Origin: Promerops cafer
Taxonomy: Eukaryota; Chordata; Aves; Passeriformes; Nectariniidae
Direction of reading: 5' to 3'
Assembly (NCBI GenBank): GCA_013398275.1
Contig: VZSE01005944.1
Location: 731,153-795,152 of the forward strand
DNA: 64,000 bases
Positions 14,701-26,600 of the stretch are shown here, one piece after another. Each line of letters starts with the position of its first letter. Positions within the stretch are counted from its first letter, which is position 1. The position numbers and the translations under genes were made by a program. Below the pieces are notes generated by a model. The model was not told the origin of the DNA, did no database searches, and saw nothing but the letters and a program-made list of their open reading frames with translations.

Positions 14701-17700
14701 GATCAACAAAAATGAGGAATTAGTCGTTTATTTAATGTTTGTTTTTCTTCTTAGCAAAGGGAAGTTGAATTTCCATCAGGATTCTGCCTTACATTGAAGG
14801 TGTTTCTTGAGAAAAGCACATTTGGCTAGGATTTTTATTTGCTGATAACAGGACTCAAATTTGAATGTTGAACTACATAAGCTTAAACAGGATGGGTTGC
14901 TAAAGGACTCTGTTTAAAAAAAAAATAAAGTGATGGATTTTATTAGACTGAGGTTTTGTTTCTGTTTGAAAAGCAGAACTCTTCTCATAACTGTTCTTCC
15001 TTTAAACAGAGACATTGATGTCTCACTGTCTTGTCCTGTAACAGCCTGAGTTTAAAAATGTCATTTTTGTTTGCTGCTAACTGCTCTGATCTGCATTGGA
15101 ATGACAATTGCAATGTAACTGCAAGCCCAGTGATCTGTGTGCCACCTTTGTTTTACTGGCCCTGTAGATTTTAGAGACAGTTGGCACACCTGGTTCTTAG
15201 TTAAGTCTATATTTTTTAATGCTGTTCCATTACAGAAAGAAAACCAAGTGTTTACAGACTTCATATCCCCTGGTCATATGAAGACTCAATAACTGTAGCA
15301 AAGTAAGGACTTTAACAATTAATAACTTCTTGATATGCTTTTTGAAGAATATTTGCATCCTGTTGTGGTAATATTTCTGATATGAGACAGTTTTTCCAGT
15401 CTTAAGTGTTTGATTTCTGCATCTTTTCCTCATTTACCTTTCTGCCCTTGTTGACAAAGTTGTTTTGACTTTTCCTAGAATAAGAATACCTACTAATCAT
15501 TTGCTTAATGGTTCACATTAATTTTCTTGAAAAAGGAGTCAGATATGCTGATCTGAAATTCTCAGGATAATCATTGACCCCCTCATGAGTGGACAACAGT
15601 GGCTGCTCTGGATGCTGGCTTCCTCAAATCCAGGGTTTGGATTACACAGCACCCCTGTGTTCACTTCAGCAGCATAGTGACAAAATCAAATGATACAGCT
15701 TGAAATATATTTATCACTTACGAAGTTGAACAACCTGACTGTATTTTAGATAGTAGGAAAACTGTATTTCTAGTTTATTTTAGAAGTTTTAAGGATACCT
15801 CACAATTTCCAGACCCCTGTGTTTTCCAGCAGCATAACTCTTGCAGGAAACTGAATTGTATTCTTGAGGATCTGTTCTTCCCATCCCTGGCACTCAGCAT
15901 ATTTTCATGCTCTATGAGGCAGTGTGTTCACTGAACTTGGCTGCTTTCCTTAGTGCCATGTCCCAGGATAGTTCAGAGGAGAGGGAACTGAGGATGTTAC
16001 GTAGTTCTTTGTGACAGGATAAACAAGTTCCTTACATCATTTTGCTCACAGCTTGTGGTGACACTTGGTGTGGTTAGATCTGTTTTATGTGCACTTGTTG
16101 AAGACTGAGACACATTTGGTTTTTCTGCTTGGTTATAAGGACAGCAGTGACCATGTAAGTTGCTGTTTCAGAGTTCCATCTCTTGCTGAGATTTCTGCCA
16201 AACTGCACGTTGCTCAGCCTCACAACGACAGCAGCCTTCCAGAGTTAAACATCTACTCTTCCCCAGACTGTCAGTATGAAGTGAGTAAAACAGTTGCATT
16301 TTATAGCTAGTTTGCATTCTGGATCATTTTTGCACAATTAAGTCTTTCAAACCATAGCTAATTAATCTAAGTAAATACTAAGCAAATCTAAAGGTGAGCT
16401 GTTTGGCCTTTTTGACACGTAGTGTGTGTAACAAGTATTTTGCAATTAGTACTGAAAGTTTAATTAGTACTGAAAGTTGGACTCTAAAACTTTAAAGCAT
16501 TTGCTTTTAATTGTCAATAGTAATGTGTTGGACATTTTAGTTGTGGGATTGCTGTATTCTAAAACTTAAGTTTGCTTCTTAAACATTAAGCATTTTGTAC
16601 TTACACTTACCATTGTATGAATTTTTTTTTTCAAGGTAATTCTGAGGACATCACTTCTCCAGGTTCTTGGGCAAGTAAGAAAACCTCATACTAAATTGGA
16701 TTTTTTATGTCAGTAGCATCTATAGAAATTTTTACTTCCTCCCTTCCTTACTGTGGCACTTCAGATTCCCTCTTAATGCCAAGAGGAGCACTATTCAGTG
16801 ATCATTTTGCAGCCTTGTCCCTTGGCAAGGATCCCTCCTGGATGAATGTCAGGCCCCAGTCCTTAGAGGAGCACAAAAGCTCTCTAGCTCTAAAGAGCTG
16901 CTGTAAATGTGGAGTGTGTGGCTTTGTGGTGAGCTTAATATCTGTAGGTCACCTTAACTTTCTTGCCTGATGAGTCAGTGGTGTTAAAATTTTAAAATAC
17001 ATTTGGCATCAATTAAGTTGGGGAAAAATGTCTAAGTAGGTCCATATGCTCCTTTTCAACAAATCTTCTTTGGTTATCAATGAAGAATACATTTCGACAT
17101 GGGGATCAGTAAAAATAGACTGGCCATCTGCAGTTCTCTGGATCTAAAGAGTAATTAATTTGCAAGCACCTAAGTGTAGTGCTGGGATAAAACTGGCAAG
17201 GTTCTCTACATCAGTGTATGCATTTAGAGCGAAGATTTTTCATTTTGATGTTATTTTACAAGAATTTATAGGCTATTGGTATATTAATCATGACTTGGGA
17301 GAGTGGAAGCCAATTAATACATGCATATAATTGCTTCCAAAAGTTCTTTGCCTAAAAGCATATAACTATATGCAGATTCTGCTTGGAAAGTGGCCTTTAA
17401 ATTGTTTTAAACTTACTTTACTGAAATGTGATACTTTATGTTTTTCATCCTTGTCTTGACTGGAAAAAAACCCCATTTGTTTCTAATTTGATCATTTATC
17501 CAGACCTGTTTAATTAGCTGCTTATGACAGATTCTAGTATTTTCTATCTATAACATTAATTGCTATTGGAGATTATCAAATATGCATTAAAATGAGAAAC
17601 TGGATATTTTAAGAAATATTTTCTAATCTCATTATCATTCTGGCTTGATAATAATATTTGTGTATGTGTTTTTAAAATATATTTTTATAGATAGAAGTGA

Positions 17701-20700
17701 AGTTTTCCCTTTATGCTTGTCTTTCAGATAGTAAGGTTCCATGCTGGTGCTTTTCCAGTCTATATTGTTTCTAATATTCTTCTTACTTATGGAGGACAAC
17801 TGAGCACATTGAGATCAACAGGTAGCTTTCTAAAAATCTGCATATTTTTCTCCGTCACAAGTGTTTTTAGAGAAATTGCTTATTGAATTTACTGATGAAA
17901 GACTAGCTGGATGTGAATTTTTTGAGCTAAATATCATTCAACTTATGGAAATACTTGAATCTGTGTTCTTCATTTTCATTTTTTCTTGGCTGGTAGTTCT
18001 TCAAGGTTGTGTTGTACCAAAATATTTCTTTATTATTTTAAATTGCAGTCCCTTCTCTGTGAAATATTAGTGTTGCACAGTAGTTTAGAATTACCAGAAG
18101 TCTACTTAAAAATACATACAGAAGTTTAAAATACATTGTTAATATGCAGAAAACACTATTTCTTGCAGGAAGATGAGATTTGCGTAACAGCTTTGAGCCA
18201 TGTCTTCAGACAAAACACAATTTTATTAAAATTCAGGGGGTGTATGTAACAAACTCCATAATGTCTCTAGAAGCTCATGTGCCATATTAATGTGGGTGAC
18301 CCAGCAGAGAAGGGCCTTGGTGGTAAAGCATGCAGCCTTGCAGTACTCTTACAAGACAGGGTTATCTTGTTTTCAAGTCAACTCACCATTGTCTGAATTT
18401 ATATTTTGTTGTGGATGATCTTTGTTGAAGTTCATGACATGACAGTAACTACAGATGCTCTCTGTTCTTGTTTCTAGGCCAGTGTTCAGACTTCTCCCTT
18501 GAGCTAGTTAGGACAGCAAAGCCTTACAAAGTAGAACCTCTTATAAGCATTGTTGTGTTTCTGCAGGGGTGAGTTTGCATCATTTATTTGTTTAAAGCAG
18601 TTTCCAAAAGAGAAGTTTCAGTAAAACTGTTGCTAGGAAGGAATATTATTTTATCTGTAGTCACTGTAAACACCTGATTGTTATTTTGCTTGAAAGACTG
18701 TAATAGAAGGAATAGTTGATAGATATCTAACTGTAAGAGCAATTGGAAGTGATAAATAATACTGCTTTCATGTTTTTGGCAGGTTTAACTGGTTTAGAGA
18801 GATATGGGAATCACTGTCACTACCAGAGGTGGATGCTGCTGTACTGAGTAGTCAGGATGCATGGTTCCCCCTTGTGTCCCTGATTCTATTTCTTTTTGGG
18901 ACAGGCATTGCCTACTGGAGTGGAGTATTTTTCTCTACATCTCTGAGACTCTTCTCTTCATTGTGGTTAACTCTGATTAGGTAAAACAACGTGATGCTAT
19001 GTACTCATGCTCTTCTAGATGACTTTGACCCTGAAAATTTTTTTGTTTGTTTGTTTGCTTCTGTGTGAATGCAGCAGCAAGACTGAATTCTGGGTAGATT
19101 GAATTTATACATGATTTTAGACCTCTGGGTTTGAAAGCAAGCAGAAATTGATGTCTGGCCTGAAGTACAACAGGCGTTTTGTTTCTGTTTTTTTTTTCTT
19201 TTTAGACCTACTGAACTTCAAAAAGATAAGTTGATTACACCCAGCATACTCTGTGGGATGATATCTCTTGCTTTGGTTAGCTGGACAACTTGTGGTGCAT
19301 TTGCTGTACTCATTATTTATCTTCAATACTTGTTCAAGGTACTGAAAAGCTAAACATTTTGTATTTGTAACTGAATTGAAAATTTTAGGTGCTTTGAATT
19401 AACCCCAGGTTAAAAGCAAAAATAAAAATTACTCTTTTTCATACATAAAAGAAATGTTATTATTCTCATAGTTGAAATAGGTATTTCTAATTTATCGGTG
19501 TCATAATCTTGTAGAATTTTTCTTCTTATTTTGTTAATACTTCTTACAAAGAAATGTGTAGTCCCATGTGCCCACTACAATAATGCAGATAATTGAAAAT
19601 TTTAACTTACAGCTAGGCAATGTTATCAAAACAAAGACTAATGGCTCCCTTGAAGAGTAAGGAATCCTCAATTTCTTTTCCTATACTACAGCTTTTGTGT
19701 GAAGAATCCTTACTAAACAAGGAACTGCTTGTCTTACAGGTTGTAAAGCTGCATGTAACTGTAAGAGCAGAGCAAAATATGCACAAGAGGGTGAGTCTGT
19801 TTCCTGCCTATGTTCCTAACTGTGGCCAAAAATTGTCTGGCAAACTTCTGCCTTGGTACTCTTAGGTTGTGCTGCAGTGACTGGGTAGCTGTAGTTCACT
19901 TGCTGCATGTATGATGTGAAAGAAGAGCCAGGCCAAGAGCAGCCTGCTCCATCACACATGACTGCTGTTTGAAGTTTCTGCAATGGAAACTTGTAATCTG
20001 AGAAGAAAACTCTGTCTCTGAATACACACAGAATAACAGGGTTTGTCTAAATTTTGGTATTTGATTATGCATGGCTTATCTTAAAAAAAAAAAAAAATTC
20101 TAGGTAACAATCAATAGTGCAGGTAAAACTGGTTTTTTTCCACAGTGTCAGCGTGTGGAGTTTAGGGTTTTTTTAGTCCAGAGATGACAAACAGGATGCA
20201 TTAGATGAATATGGACTGAGACTGCAGTAAATAGGGAGCTGTTTAAAACACAGTTAAGAAGTGTGAACTTTATTTTCTGGGTTACTTTAAGGTATAGGAT
20301 CAAAGATGTAAGCAGGTGTGGGTAACAGCATATGATAACTACCTGCTCTTTTTTGCAAACATAGAACAAAGTCTGACAGAACAAGCTGTTGAAAGTTTTC
20401 TTTAGGTTTCTTTGAGTGGATTTTTTGTGTGTTTTGTTGAAAATCTGTTCCTTTCATCTCTATATAATTTTTTGTTTCATTTGTGGAGTTTTTTTCTGTC
20501 ACTAGGACTTAGTATCTGCCAACTCATTCGTTTATCTTTGCTTATTTATTCCTCCAGGTAATATTTTACTCCCAGTTGCATTACTTCCCACATATTTCCT
20601 GTGAATGATCATCTGTGATTTTTCATCCCCATGCTTTATTACTTATTTTATTTTGTTCTTCCCCCTTCCAGGAACTCCTTTTTATTTCATTGGTGTCAGG

Positions 20701-22593
20701 GCATCTACAGTCTCCATTCTTTTCTTCCATAGACATATAAACTATTAGTGTATGAGAAATTTCTGGTTAAATTTAGATGCTTTAAAATTAAACTATTGAA
20801 TTTTGCTTTTGATGGCTTTTTGAGGCATAAACTTCAGATTTTTTTCCTAAATCACAGCTGTTGTGTTACTGTTAGGATATTTTCCCCTCCTCTTTCCCCA
20901 GTGTGGGCTCTTACAAGCCTGTGCACATTTTTGTGACTTCTGTCTTTCATTTCCAGGATTCAGGCCACTCAAAAGAAACTTCACAGAACTCCAGTACACA
21001 CCCAGTCAAAGCCCAGAGTTCAGTGGACAGCATTCCAGAAGCAACACAGTCTCCTTCCAACAGTAAAACACTTGTTGAAGCTGTTAACAGTCTTAAGATG
21101 CACATTACAATCCTTAATTTATTCACATGGATTGTGCTGCTCAACTTGCCATCTTTAATTTATTGGTTAAAAAATCTCAGGTAAATTCTTAAGTTGATGC
21201 TAAGGTGGAAGAAAGTTACAGGAACCTTTGAAGATAATAAAAATAATAAATGTTTGATTCTTTACGTTATTAGTTACCTTACAGTTTTAAAGACTTCTGT
21301 TAATTATTATTGTTTTCTCTATCCTATCTGGTTTGTATTGTGGTGTAAAAGGTGTTAAGTGAATCAGTGATATTTTGAAGAAAGTAACATTTCAGAAAGG
21401 GTTTAAAATCAGGGTGGGATGCCATATAGGTTTCATGTATATTTTTTGTCATCAGCACATGGATATTATTTGGCAGCCTAGTTTAGAAGTGATGTGCTTT
21501 TTAAACCATTTCTTTGCAGGTACAATGTTAGACTTGATCCTGATCCCTGTAGATCCACAGCTATTATCCTCATATGCATTTTAGAAATTCTAATGAATTC
21601 AAGTACTTCTGAAGTGAAATCAAGGTACTGTAGCCCAATCTCTAGTTTTGCTTTCCTGCTTCTTCATTAATTACCATTTGTGTGGTAAAACTTAATTTAT
21701 GCTGTAATTGTTCAGCCTCTATAGAGTTTGATGAACTTACATGGTTAAGTCTAAAAGATGAGCTAAAATGTGTGCAAAGTACCTCTAGTTCAGCTAAGAG
21801 GAAAAAATCCCCTGTGTTTGCCACATGGAAATAAATGAAGTATGTGCTAGCTAAGCAATTGGCTGCATAACAACTTCTTGAAATGTGACTTTTTAACTCA
21901 TGATTCACTGAATCCTTTCAAGTGTCAGAGAATCCAAATACATTGAGCAATTATTGTCAGACAGTTACAAGGAAAAGGGAATTCTAAAGGATTATAGTTG
22001 TGTTCTTGTAGCTTCCCTTATGGGAGTAGAAATACAGTGTGTTCTCTACTGGATTAAGAAGTTCTGAGAGCTTGGTTTTGCTGGCAGAATATTTCTTGTT
22101 GAGATGTGAAATTAGTCAATGCCTCATGAATGACAATTAATAGTAACAAATGTCATTTAGCCTCTTGACCAGTACCTATTATCTCAAGTGATCTGAACCA
22201 TTAAGTCTTCCTATGTTACAGAGAAAAAATTTCTAAATTAATATAATATTTCTAATAACATTAACCTTCTTTGAATAATTTCTCTTGCTAATGCATCAAT
22301 TCTTATGGCATATTAGACCTAGTTGTTCAGTTTTAAAGACTAACAAAGCCTTGAAATATAAATTATTTTGCAAAGGAAAATGAAATACGGCATTTGCATA
22401 CTTTCTGCATATGTGACTACAAAATGATAATCGTTTTTCTTTGTATTCTTACAGTAAACTCTTGAAGATTGCAGCCAAAGTTCCACTCCCTTTGTCTGTT
22501 GCAATGCTGGCCTTTGGACGAATGCATTTATACAGAGTCCCACACTTTGTAACCTTTTCTCTTCTTCTACATGTGCTGTGCTGTTTTGTGTAA
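2550..22593 (+). CDS. PGAP1: PGAP1, GPI inositol-deacylase (3' part; coding exons 3-27)
   Basis: PGAP1 is a multi-pass ER enzyme that removes the acyl chain from the inositol of GPI anchors soon after they are attached to proteins, which makes the anchors ready for ER export. Twenty-five exons join in a single open frame of 834 codons plus stop; the first two coding exons (about 100 residues) are upstream of the window. The translation is collinear with the human protein (about 922 aa, recalled) from its residue ~102 to the end. The lipase nucleophile motif GHSMGG lies in the second exon here, with the Ser codon at 3393-3395 (human Ser174). The middle exons encode the luminal region. The last exons (18783 onward) encode several hydrophobic membrane segments, such as [16 protein letters not shown] and [15 protein letters not shown]. 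All introns in the window are GT-AG and all phases agree. No frameshift or premature stop was seen, so the gene looks functional. Individual exons are listed separately. Confidence 0.98.
3351..3522 (+). CDS. PGAP1: PGAP1 coding exon 4 (lipase motif)
   Basis: Acceptor gctgaag, donor ACTG|gtgagt. 172 nt, phase 0 to 1. It carries the alpha/beta-hydrolase nucleophile elbow VGHSMGG (Ser codon 3393-3395) and the conserved LLITQATPH segment. Confidence 0.98.
4609..4769 (+). CDS. PGAP1: PGAP1 coding exon 5
   Basis: Acceptor ttttatag, donor GTTGTG|gtaaaa. 161 nt. It encodes [14 protein letters not shown] and the [15 protein letters not shown] block. Confidence 0.97.
5186..5660 (-). mobile_element. 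Possible ancient CR1-like fragment
   Basis: + strand text such as acccttctctgcatctgctc and tgaccagaattttgcatgag resembles antisense CR1 (assist: ctccag-type and cccagaactgca-type sites). Highly diverged, low confidence. Confidence 0.35.
6335..6387 (+). CDS. PGAP1: PGAP1 coding exon 6 (short)
   Basis: Acceptor cgaacag, donor GTGTG|gtaaga. 53 nt. It encodes [17 protein letters not shown] and two bases of Trp. The short size makes it easy to miss, but without it the flanking exons do not join in frame. Confidence 0.95.
6564..6630 (+). CDS. PGAP1: PGAP1 coding exon 7
   Basis: Acceptor cttctag, donor CAG|gtctgt, a rather weak donor. 67 nt. It encodes [20 protein letters not shown] followed by RQ. 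Confidence 0.95.
7686..7791 (+). CDS. PGAP1: PGAP1 coding exon 8
   Basis: Acceptor tgttttag, donor ACAG|gtgtgc. 106 nt. It encodes [19 protein letters not shown] and continues to the DLTG boundary. Confidence 0.96.
8425..8840 (+). mobile_element. CR1 LINE fragment (sense)
   Basis: Begins near ggtgtccagttttgggcacc and includes ggaggctgggtgaactgagg, caactacctaatgaag and aggtattaggaaaaaatatt, the order found in CR1 3' regions. Located in PGAP1 intron 8. Confidence 0.75.
9504..9559 (+). CDS. PGAP1: PGAP1 coding exon 9
   Basis: Acceptor atttttag, donor AAC|gtaagt. 56 nt. It encodes [18 protein letters not shown], matching the human segment around KVSKWTYVAYN. Confidence 0.95.
9675..9758 (+). CDS. 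PGAP1: PGAP1 coding exon 10
   Basis: Acceptor tttttaag, donor TTG|gtgaga. 84 nt, phase 0 to 0. It encodes [19 protein letters not shown] followed by HVYCENSML. Confidence 0.95.
11101..11150 (+). CDS. PGAP1: PGAP1 coding exon 11
   Basis: Acceptor gactttacag, donor ATGTG|gtgagt. 50 nt. It encodes [16 protein letters not shown] and two bases of Cys. Confidence 0.94.
11360..11700 (+). mobile_element. CR1 LINE 3' end (sense)
   Basis: Contains tttagattggatattaggga, cagaggttgtggatgtccca, ggccaggttggatggggtcc and ggtgtccctgcccatggcag, and ends in the attctgt-type CR1 tail. Located in PGAP1 intron 11. Confidence 0.85.
12602..12616 (+). repeat. (AG)n microsatellite
   Basis: Short AG run in PGAP1 intron 11. 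Confidence 0.8.
12699..12750 (+). CDS. PGAP1: PGAP1 coding exon 12
   Basis: Acceptor ttttacag, donor AAG|gtaagt. 52 nt. It encodes [17 protein letters not shown]. Confidence 0.95.
12972..13049 (+). CDS. PGAP1: PGAP1 coding exon 13
   Basis: Acceptor ctttttcag, donor AAG|gtaaaa. 78 nt, phase 0 to 0. It encodes [18 protein letters not shown] and continues to GNK. Confidence 0.95.
13980..14055 (+). CDS. PGAP1: PGAP1 coding exon 14
   Basis: Acceptor caattgcag, donor TTTG|gtaagt. 76 nt. It encodes [19 protein letters not shown] followed by THLFSF. Confidence 0.95.
14333..14406 (+). CDS. PGAP1: PGAP1 coding exon 15
   Basis: Acceptor ctttacag, donor CAA|gtaaga. 74 nt. It encodes [18 protein letters not shown] followed by LQHFNQ. 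Confidence 0.95.
14493..14544 (+). CDS. PGAP1: PGAP1 coding exon 16
   Basis: Acceptor tgttctag, donor AAAG|gtaaat. 52 nt. It encodes [17 protein letters not shown]. Confidence 0.95.
15236..15302 (+). CDS. PGAP1: PGAP1 coding exon 17
   Basis: Acceptor ccattacag, donor GCAAA|gtaagg. 67 nt. It encodes [19 protein letters not shown] followed by VA; the HIPWSYEDS block is conserved. Confidence 0.96.
16172..16280 (+). CDS. PGAP1: PGAP1 coding exon 18
   Basis: Acceptor ctgtttcag, donor GAA|gtgagt. 109 nt. It encodes [19 protein letters not shown] and continues to SSPDCQYE. Confidence 0.95.
16444..16478 (+). repeat. Short tandem duplication (18-bp period)
   Basis: aattagtactgaaagtt occurs at 16444-16460 and again at 16462-16478 in PGAP1 intron 18. 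Confidence 0.9.
16636..16674 (+). CDS. PGAP1: PGAP1 coding exon 19 (micro-exon)
   Basis: Acceptor ttttcaag, donor CAA|gtaaga. Only 39 nt, encoding [13 protein letters not shown]. It matches the human VKTSFSQILGQ junction and keeps the frame. Confidence 0.93.
17728..17821 (+). CDS. PGAP1: PGAP1 coding exon 20
   Basis: Acceptor gtctttcag, donor ACAG|gtagct. 94 nt. It encodes [19 protein letters not shown] and continues. Confidence 0.96.
18478..18568 (+). CDS. PGAP1: PGAP1 coding exon 21
   Basis: Acceptor tgtttctag, donor CAGGG|gtgagt. 91 nt. It encodes [19 protein letters not shown] followed by a hydrophobic [10 protein letters not shown] stretch. Confidence 0.95.
18783..18980 (+). CDS. PGAP1: PGAP1 coding exon 22 (membrane segment)
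   Basis: Acceptor tttggcag, donor ATTAG|gtaaaa. 198 nt. It encodes [18 protein letters not shown] and a transmembrane stretch [15 protein letters not shown]. Confidence 0.96.
19206..19338 (+). CDS. PGAP1: PGAP1 coding exon 23 (membrane segment)
   Basis: Acceptor ctttttag, donor AAG|gtactg. 133 nt. It contains the conserved [11 protein letters not shown] membrane segment. Confidence 0.96.
19740..19790 (+). CDS. PGAP1: PGAP1 coding exon 24
   Basis: Acceptor gtcttacag, donor AGG|gtgagt. 51 nt, phase 0 to 0. It encodes [17 protein letters not shown], start of a poorly conserved loop between membrane helices. Confidence 0.9.
20083..20097 (+). repeat. Poly(A) run
   Basis: Fifteen A in PGAP1 intron 24. 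Confidence 0.85.
20957..21180 (+). CDS. PGAP1: PGAP1 coding exon 25 (loop and membrane segment)
   Basis: Acceptor catttccag, donor CTCAG|gtaaat. 224 nt. A Ser/Thr/Gln-rich loop is followed by the conserved [18 protein letters not shown] helix. Confidence 0.96.
21520..21624 (+). CDS. PGAP1: PGAP1 coding exon 26
   Basis: Acceptor tctttgcag, donor TCAAG|gtactg. 105 nt. It encodes [19 protein letters not shown] and continues. Confidence 0.95.
22455..22593 (+). CDS. PGAP1: PGAP1 coding exon 27 and stop
   Basis: Acceptor ttcttacag. 139 nt, ending TAA at 22591-22593. It encodes [18 protein letters not shown] and a final hydrophobic stretch ending HVLCCFV. Confidence 0.97.
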
Positions 22594-23651
22594 TGTTCAT
22601 TCTATATAGGACAATGCACCCTAGAAACTTAACACTGGAGATGGGAGAAACTGCAACACAGAAATGCCTAAATTAATATGATCAGAGGTTTACATTACGT
22701 GGGAAAGAGGACAGAACTGTGAATACTTTACAAAAAATTCACAGTTTTATTCATGTTGCTTAGAAAACTTTTCCTGGTGTTTATTTCATGTATCTGAAAA
22801 TTGAGTGATTTAACTGTGTATAAGCACATGCTCATATCAGTGCAACATCTCAATACTCTGCCTTGTAGACACTTTGGTATTTCACTGTAGTGCTTTGTGA
22901 AAACAGACTTTTTTTTACTCACTGTGCCATGCAGTGTCTGTGTTCTGAACTTGCATCTCTTGCAGGTCTAAAGTATGCTGGTTAAAACTCAATACATTTC
23001 AAGCACACTGTGACTATCACAAAAACCACACAGCCAAGTATACTTTGAATTATTTAATGTTACATTCAAAAGCTGCCACATTTGTGTCTAGACAAACTAG
23101 AATGTACTGGTTATATAGAACTGTTATTTCTATCAAATCATTTGTTCAATCAGTGTCAGTTGAACATTTGTGAGATTATTGCAAGTCTTACACATTTTAC
23201 TTTTTGTGAGAGTGAGAAAACAACAGTATTCTCTGTAGCTTTCTATTCAGAAAGGATACCAGCAGATTCATAAACAATTTGCTGTAATGTTGTTTTAAAA
23301 CATTGTCAGTTTTCTCTGGAATTTTGAAATTAATCCTTGGACTTTGTCCATATGTAGAAGCTAGCAAACATTGAGATATGGTGTGAGTTAACAGTGCAGT
23401 TGCTGCAGTCTTTCTAAGTAGACAAGGCAGGCTTTTTTCCTATTGTAAACAGAGAATCAACCATCTGCTAATAAATGCCAATACATAAAACGAATGTGGA
23501 ATAGTTACAACCCTGCAAACTCCTGTCCTGCCATACAGTGCTAACTTCTGCATGTGGGCAAACTCAGTAACAGTGGGAAATAGTGACCATAATTATTAGC
23601 TCTGTATAAATTTTATCTTAGTGCCTAGATGCTAAAGTGACTGCCATTTAT

Positions 23652-23657
23652 AATAAA
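23652..23657 (+). promoter_or_regulatory. PGAP1: Candidate proximal poly(A) signal of PGAP1
   Basis: AATAAA about 1.06 kb after the stop codon. Another hexamer lies at 23470-23475. Confidence 0.35.
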
Positions 23658-26600
23658 GCCTACAACAGCTATATGTAAGGAATTCTGTCCCCTGGGCATG
23701 TGTTTTGCCAACAGAAGAAATCTCAGCAGTCCTTAGGTTTAAATGATGTATTGATTCTGTGTAGAGATGAGCTTACTACTTGCTTCTGTGTTAGCTGTCT
23801 CTGCTGTGTCTGAGATACCTGTTACCTTCATCTGGAAATATTAGACCAGCTCAATCATCTTATAGGAATACCAAGAGGAAATCTGCTGCTCACAGTCCAT
23901 CAAGTATTCTCTTGATAAAGTAGTACAGCCAGCCTGACCCATTAATTCCATCATATCTCAATAATCTTGCCTAAAGTGCCTCAGTTATTTCTAATGTGTT
24001 GTTAGGGTCAATTCCTTTGAGCTGGCTGGAAAGACTCAATTCACAGTGACTTTCCAAAATGAAGGACAAATGTGAAGAAAGCCACGTGTGTTCTGTTTGC
24101 TCATATCCAAGTCCAGCTCATATCCAGTTCAAGTTATTAGTAAGTCATTAAAAGTGCTGTAACTGAGTAAGGGTATTGTAGTTAGCCAAACCACTGTCAC
24201 TGTTATCAGTAATCTATGTGCTGGTATTCTAGTCTTAACTTTTTCAAAAAAGAAGGTTAGATTATATATAGTGTTTGTAAATCAGAGAAGTTATTTGAAT
24301 AGATTATATCTTGATATTTTCTAATCAAATGTATGCTACAGTATATGTATGTAAGATAATTTGTGTTGACTCAATATACTTGTAGCTAAATGCACCTGTT
24401 GGTTTAACTAGAAATTGCTGTTCAGACATAGGATAGAGTTGTACTTGCAAATGGCTGTGAATGAAAGATGGTGGCAGAACTGCTTTAGGGCTGGCAAAGG
24501 GCTGTGAAATATGCAGGGTCTGATTTCTGTGGAAGATAGTTTTCCTTGACTTTCATGGTCCATTTGGCTTACTACTCTATTTTACTTCTGATTTTGTTTT
24601 GCCACCTTAACAGGCTCTTTCTGCATGAATCCATTTGTTGGAACTGTTGGAAATGAAACAGACTCGATATTTATTATCTTTGATAGCTTTCAAAGTATGC
24701 CATAAAGTGAAACCTACTGAATTACAGCAGCATAGGATAACACCAATTTTTTTTTTTTCATTTAATGATTTTTTTTTAGCTGGAGTTCTACTGATGATTG
24801 TTAGCACTCTTCATAAAGTGGGTTCTGGTATCGTGTGTATTTTCCTGCCTGATTCTCAAGTTGGAGGTAGTAATAGGTATAATCCTGAGTCTGAGATCAC
24901 AGATGACAAGAGTTTTTCACATCTCCCTCAACAGTCCCTTTTCTCAGAGATGGTTTACCTTTACTGGGGAAAGAAGGGGAAGTCTTAGTGCTATTTTGAA
25001 TTTAAATGCATTGTGTGCCATTTAATAGATTTAAACTGTTGTTAGGGATGTGCATCTGGATTGTGCAGTGATCGTGGACTGGACAAGCTCAGCTGTTTGG
25101 TAGATTAGGAGTCTAATCCCAATTAGATTTGCCATATAATCAATGGACGGTAATAGGATTAGAACAAGTCTTAGAATTCACCCCATTCTAAGAGAGGATG
25201 AATTATCCTACTTGTCATTCTGAAAAGGACTGGATTTTGTAACAGTCTGAGATTGTTTTTCAGGTAAAATACAATGATTGTTTGTTGTTACTTTTGGACA
25301 AGAAGCTTCTGTGAGGTGAATCTGTAGTTCTGCCACTGTTCACAATCATCATTTCAGCAGAAACATAGGATAACCCTATATATATATACTGTTAATTGCA
25401 TATATAAGGAGATATAAATATTACTGAAATATCCTTTATTATGAGTGGGCTGCATTTATAAAACAGCTTTTGGCAAATACATTATAACGTCTCTTACTAC
25501 CTTTAATTACATTAAAATACCACTTTATTCTTCAAATTTTAGATTATCTAGACCATGTGGGAGGAGATCAAGGCACAAATTGTAAGGGTTTAGACCTCAG
25601 GATGCATTCAAAATAAGAACTATTTATGTGGATCTAATATTTTTTTTTTATAAGCTATCAGAAACAGAATGAGGAAACAGGGTAAGACCTTAAAATACTA
25701 AATGCCACTAACTTTTGGTATGGCAGGATCTTTCTTTGACAAGGAGAGATTTAATGAGAAGCTTTTAATGATAGCTTCATACTCTGAAATTACTCTTGAA
25801 GTCTGTAATCCTTTCTGCTGGATGTCATCAAACGTGTTCCTCACAGTCTCATCAGGCTGCAATGACACATGTAGCTAACACTTCATAGAAGGTCTCTATG
25901 TGTCTGATAAGGAAAAACTCACATCTTCACTGCAATTACCAAATGGACCTTGGAACTGAGTGAATTAATGTTCTCCAAAGCTAATCTTTTTAGCTGTGAT
26001 TTAAAAGTTGGTTGCAGTGGGTCACATTTCAGCATCCTGTTGAAAGAGGATTGGTTTGGGGGGTTTTGGTGGGAGTTTTCTTTGTATGTTTTATTTCCAA
26101 GAAACTTGCAGTAACTGGAATTTAAGTTAATATTATTTCTGACATTTAGAGTTCTGCCCTGATTTTGGTTTTGAGTGAGCTAATTCATGTAGCAAATCAT
26201 TCCTTAATATTTGCTAAGTAACGAAAAAACCCTGAGCAGTGCAGTAGTAATACATTGTAGAAGGCATAGAGACTGCTGGTATGTCTGAGGGAATTTTTCA
26301 TCTATAACCTAATTAAGCTAACTTTAAAGTCAGTGATTAATAAAATAAAATAAAATGTATTGACATTTAACCTCAAAAGCATCGCATATGTCAGTGTTTG
26401 TTACATCTCATTTTTCATGTGTTTGCCAGTAACAAGTGATGAACTCACTTGATGTTTTTCTGAAATCTGATACATCTGACAGCAGAGAATAAAGTCCATT
26501 ATGTAGCCATTAATAAATGTAAACATTTGAGAAACTTTCATTTGAATCAAGTTTATTTCAATACAGGGTTGAGTGTGTTTAGACTTTTGTTGTATTTATA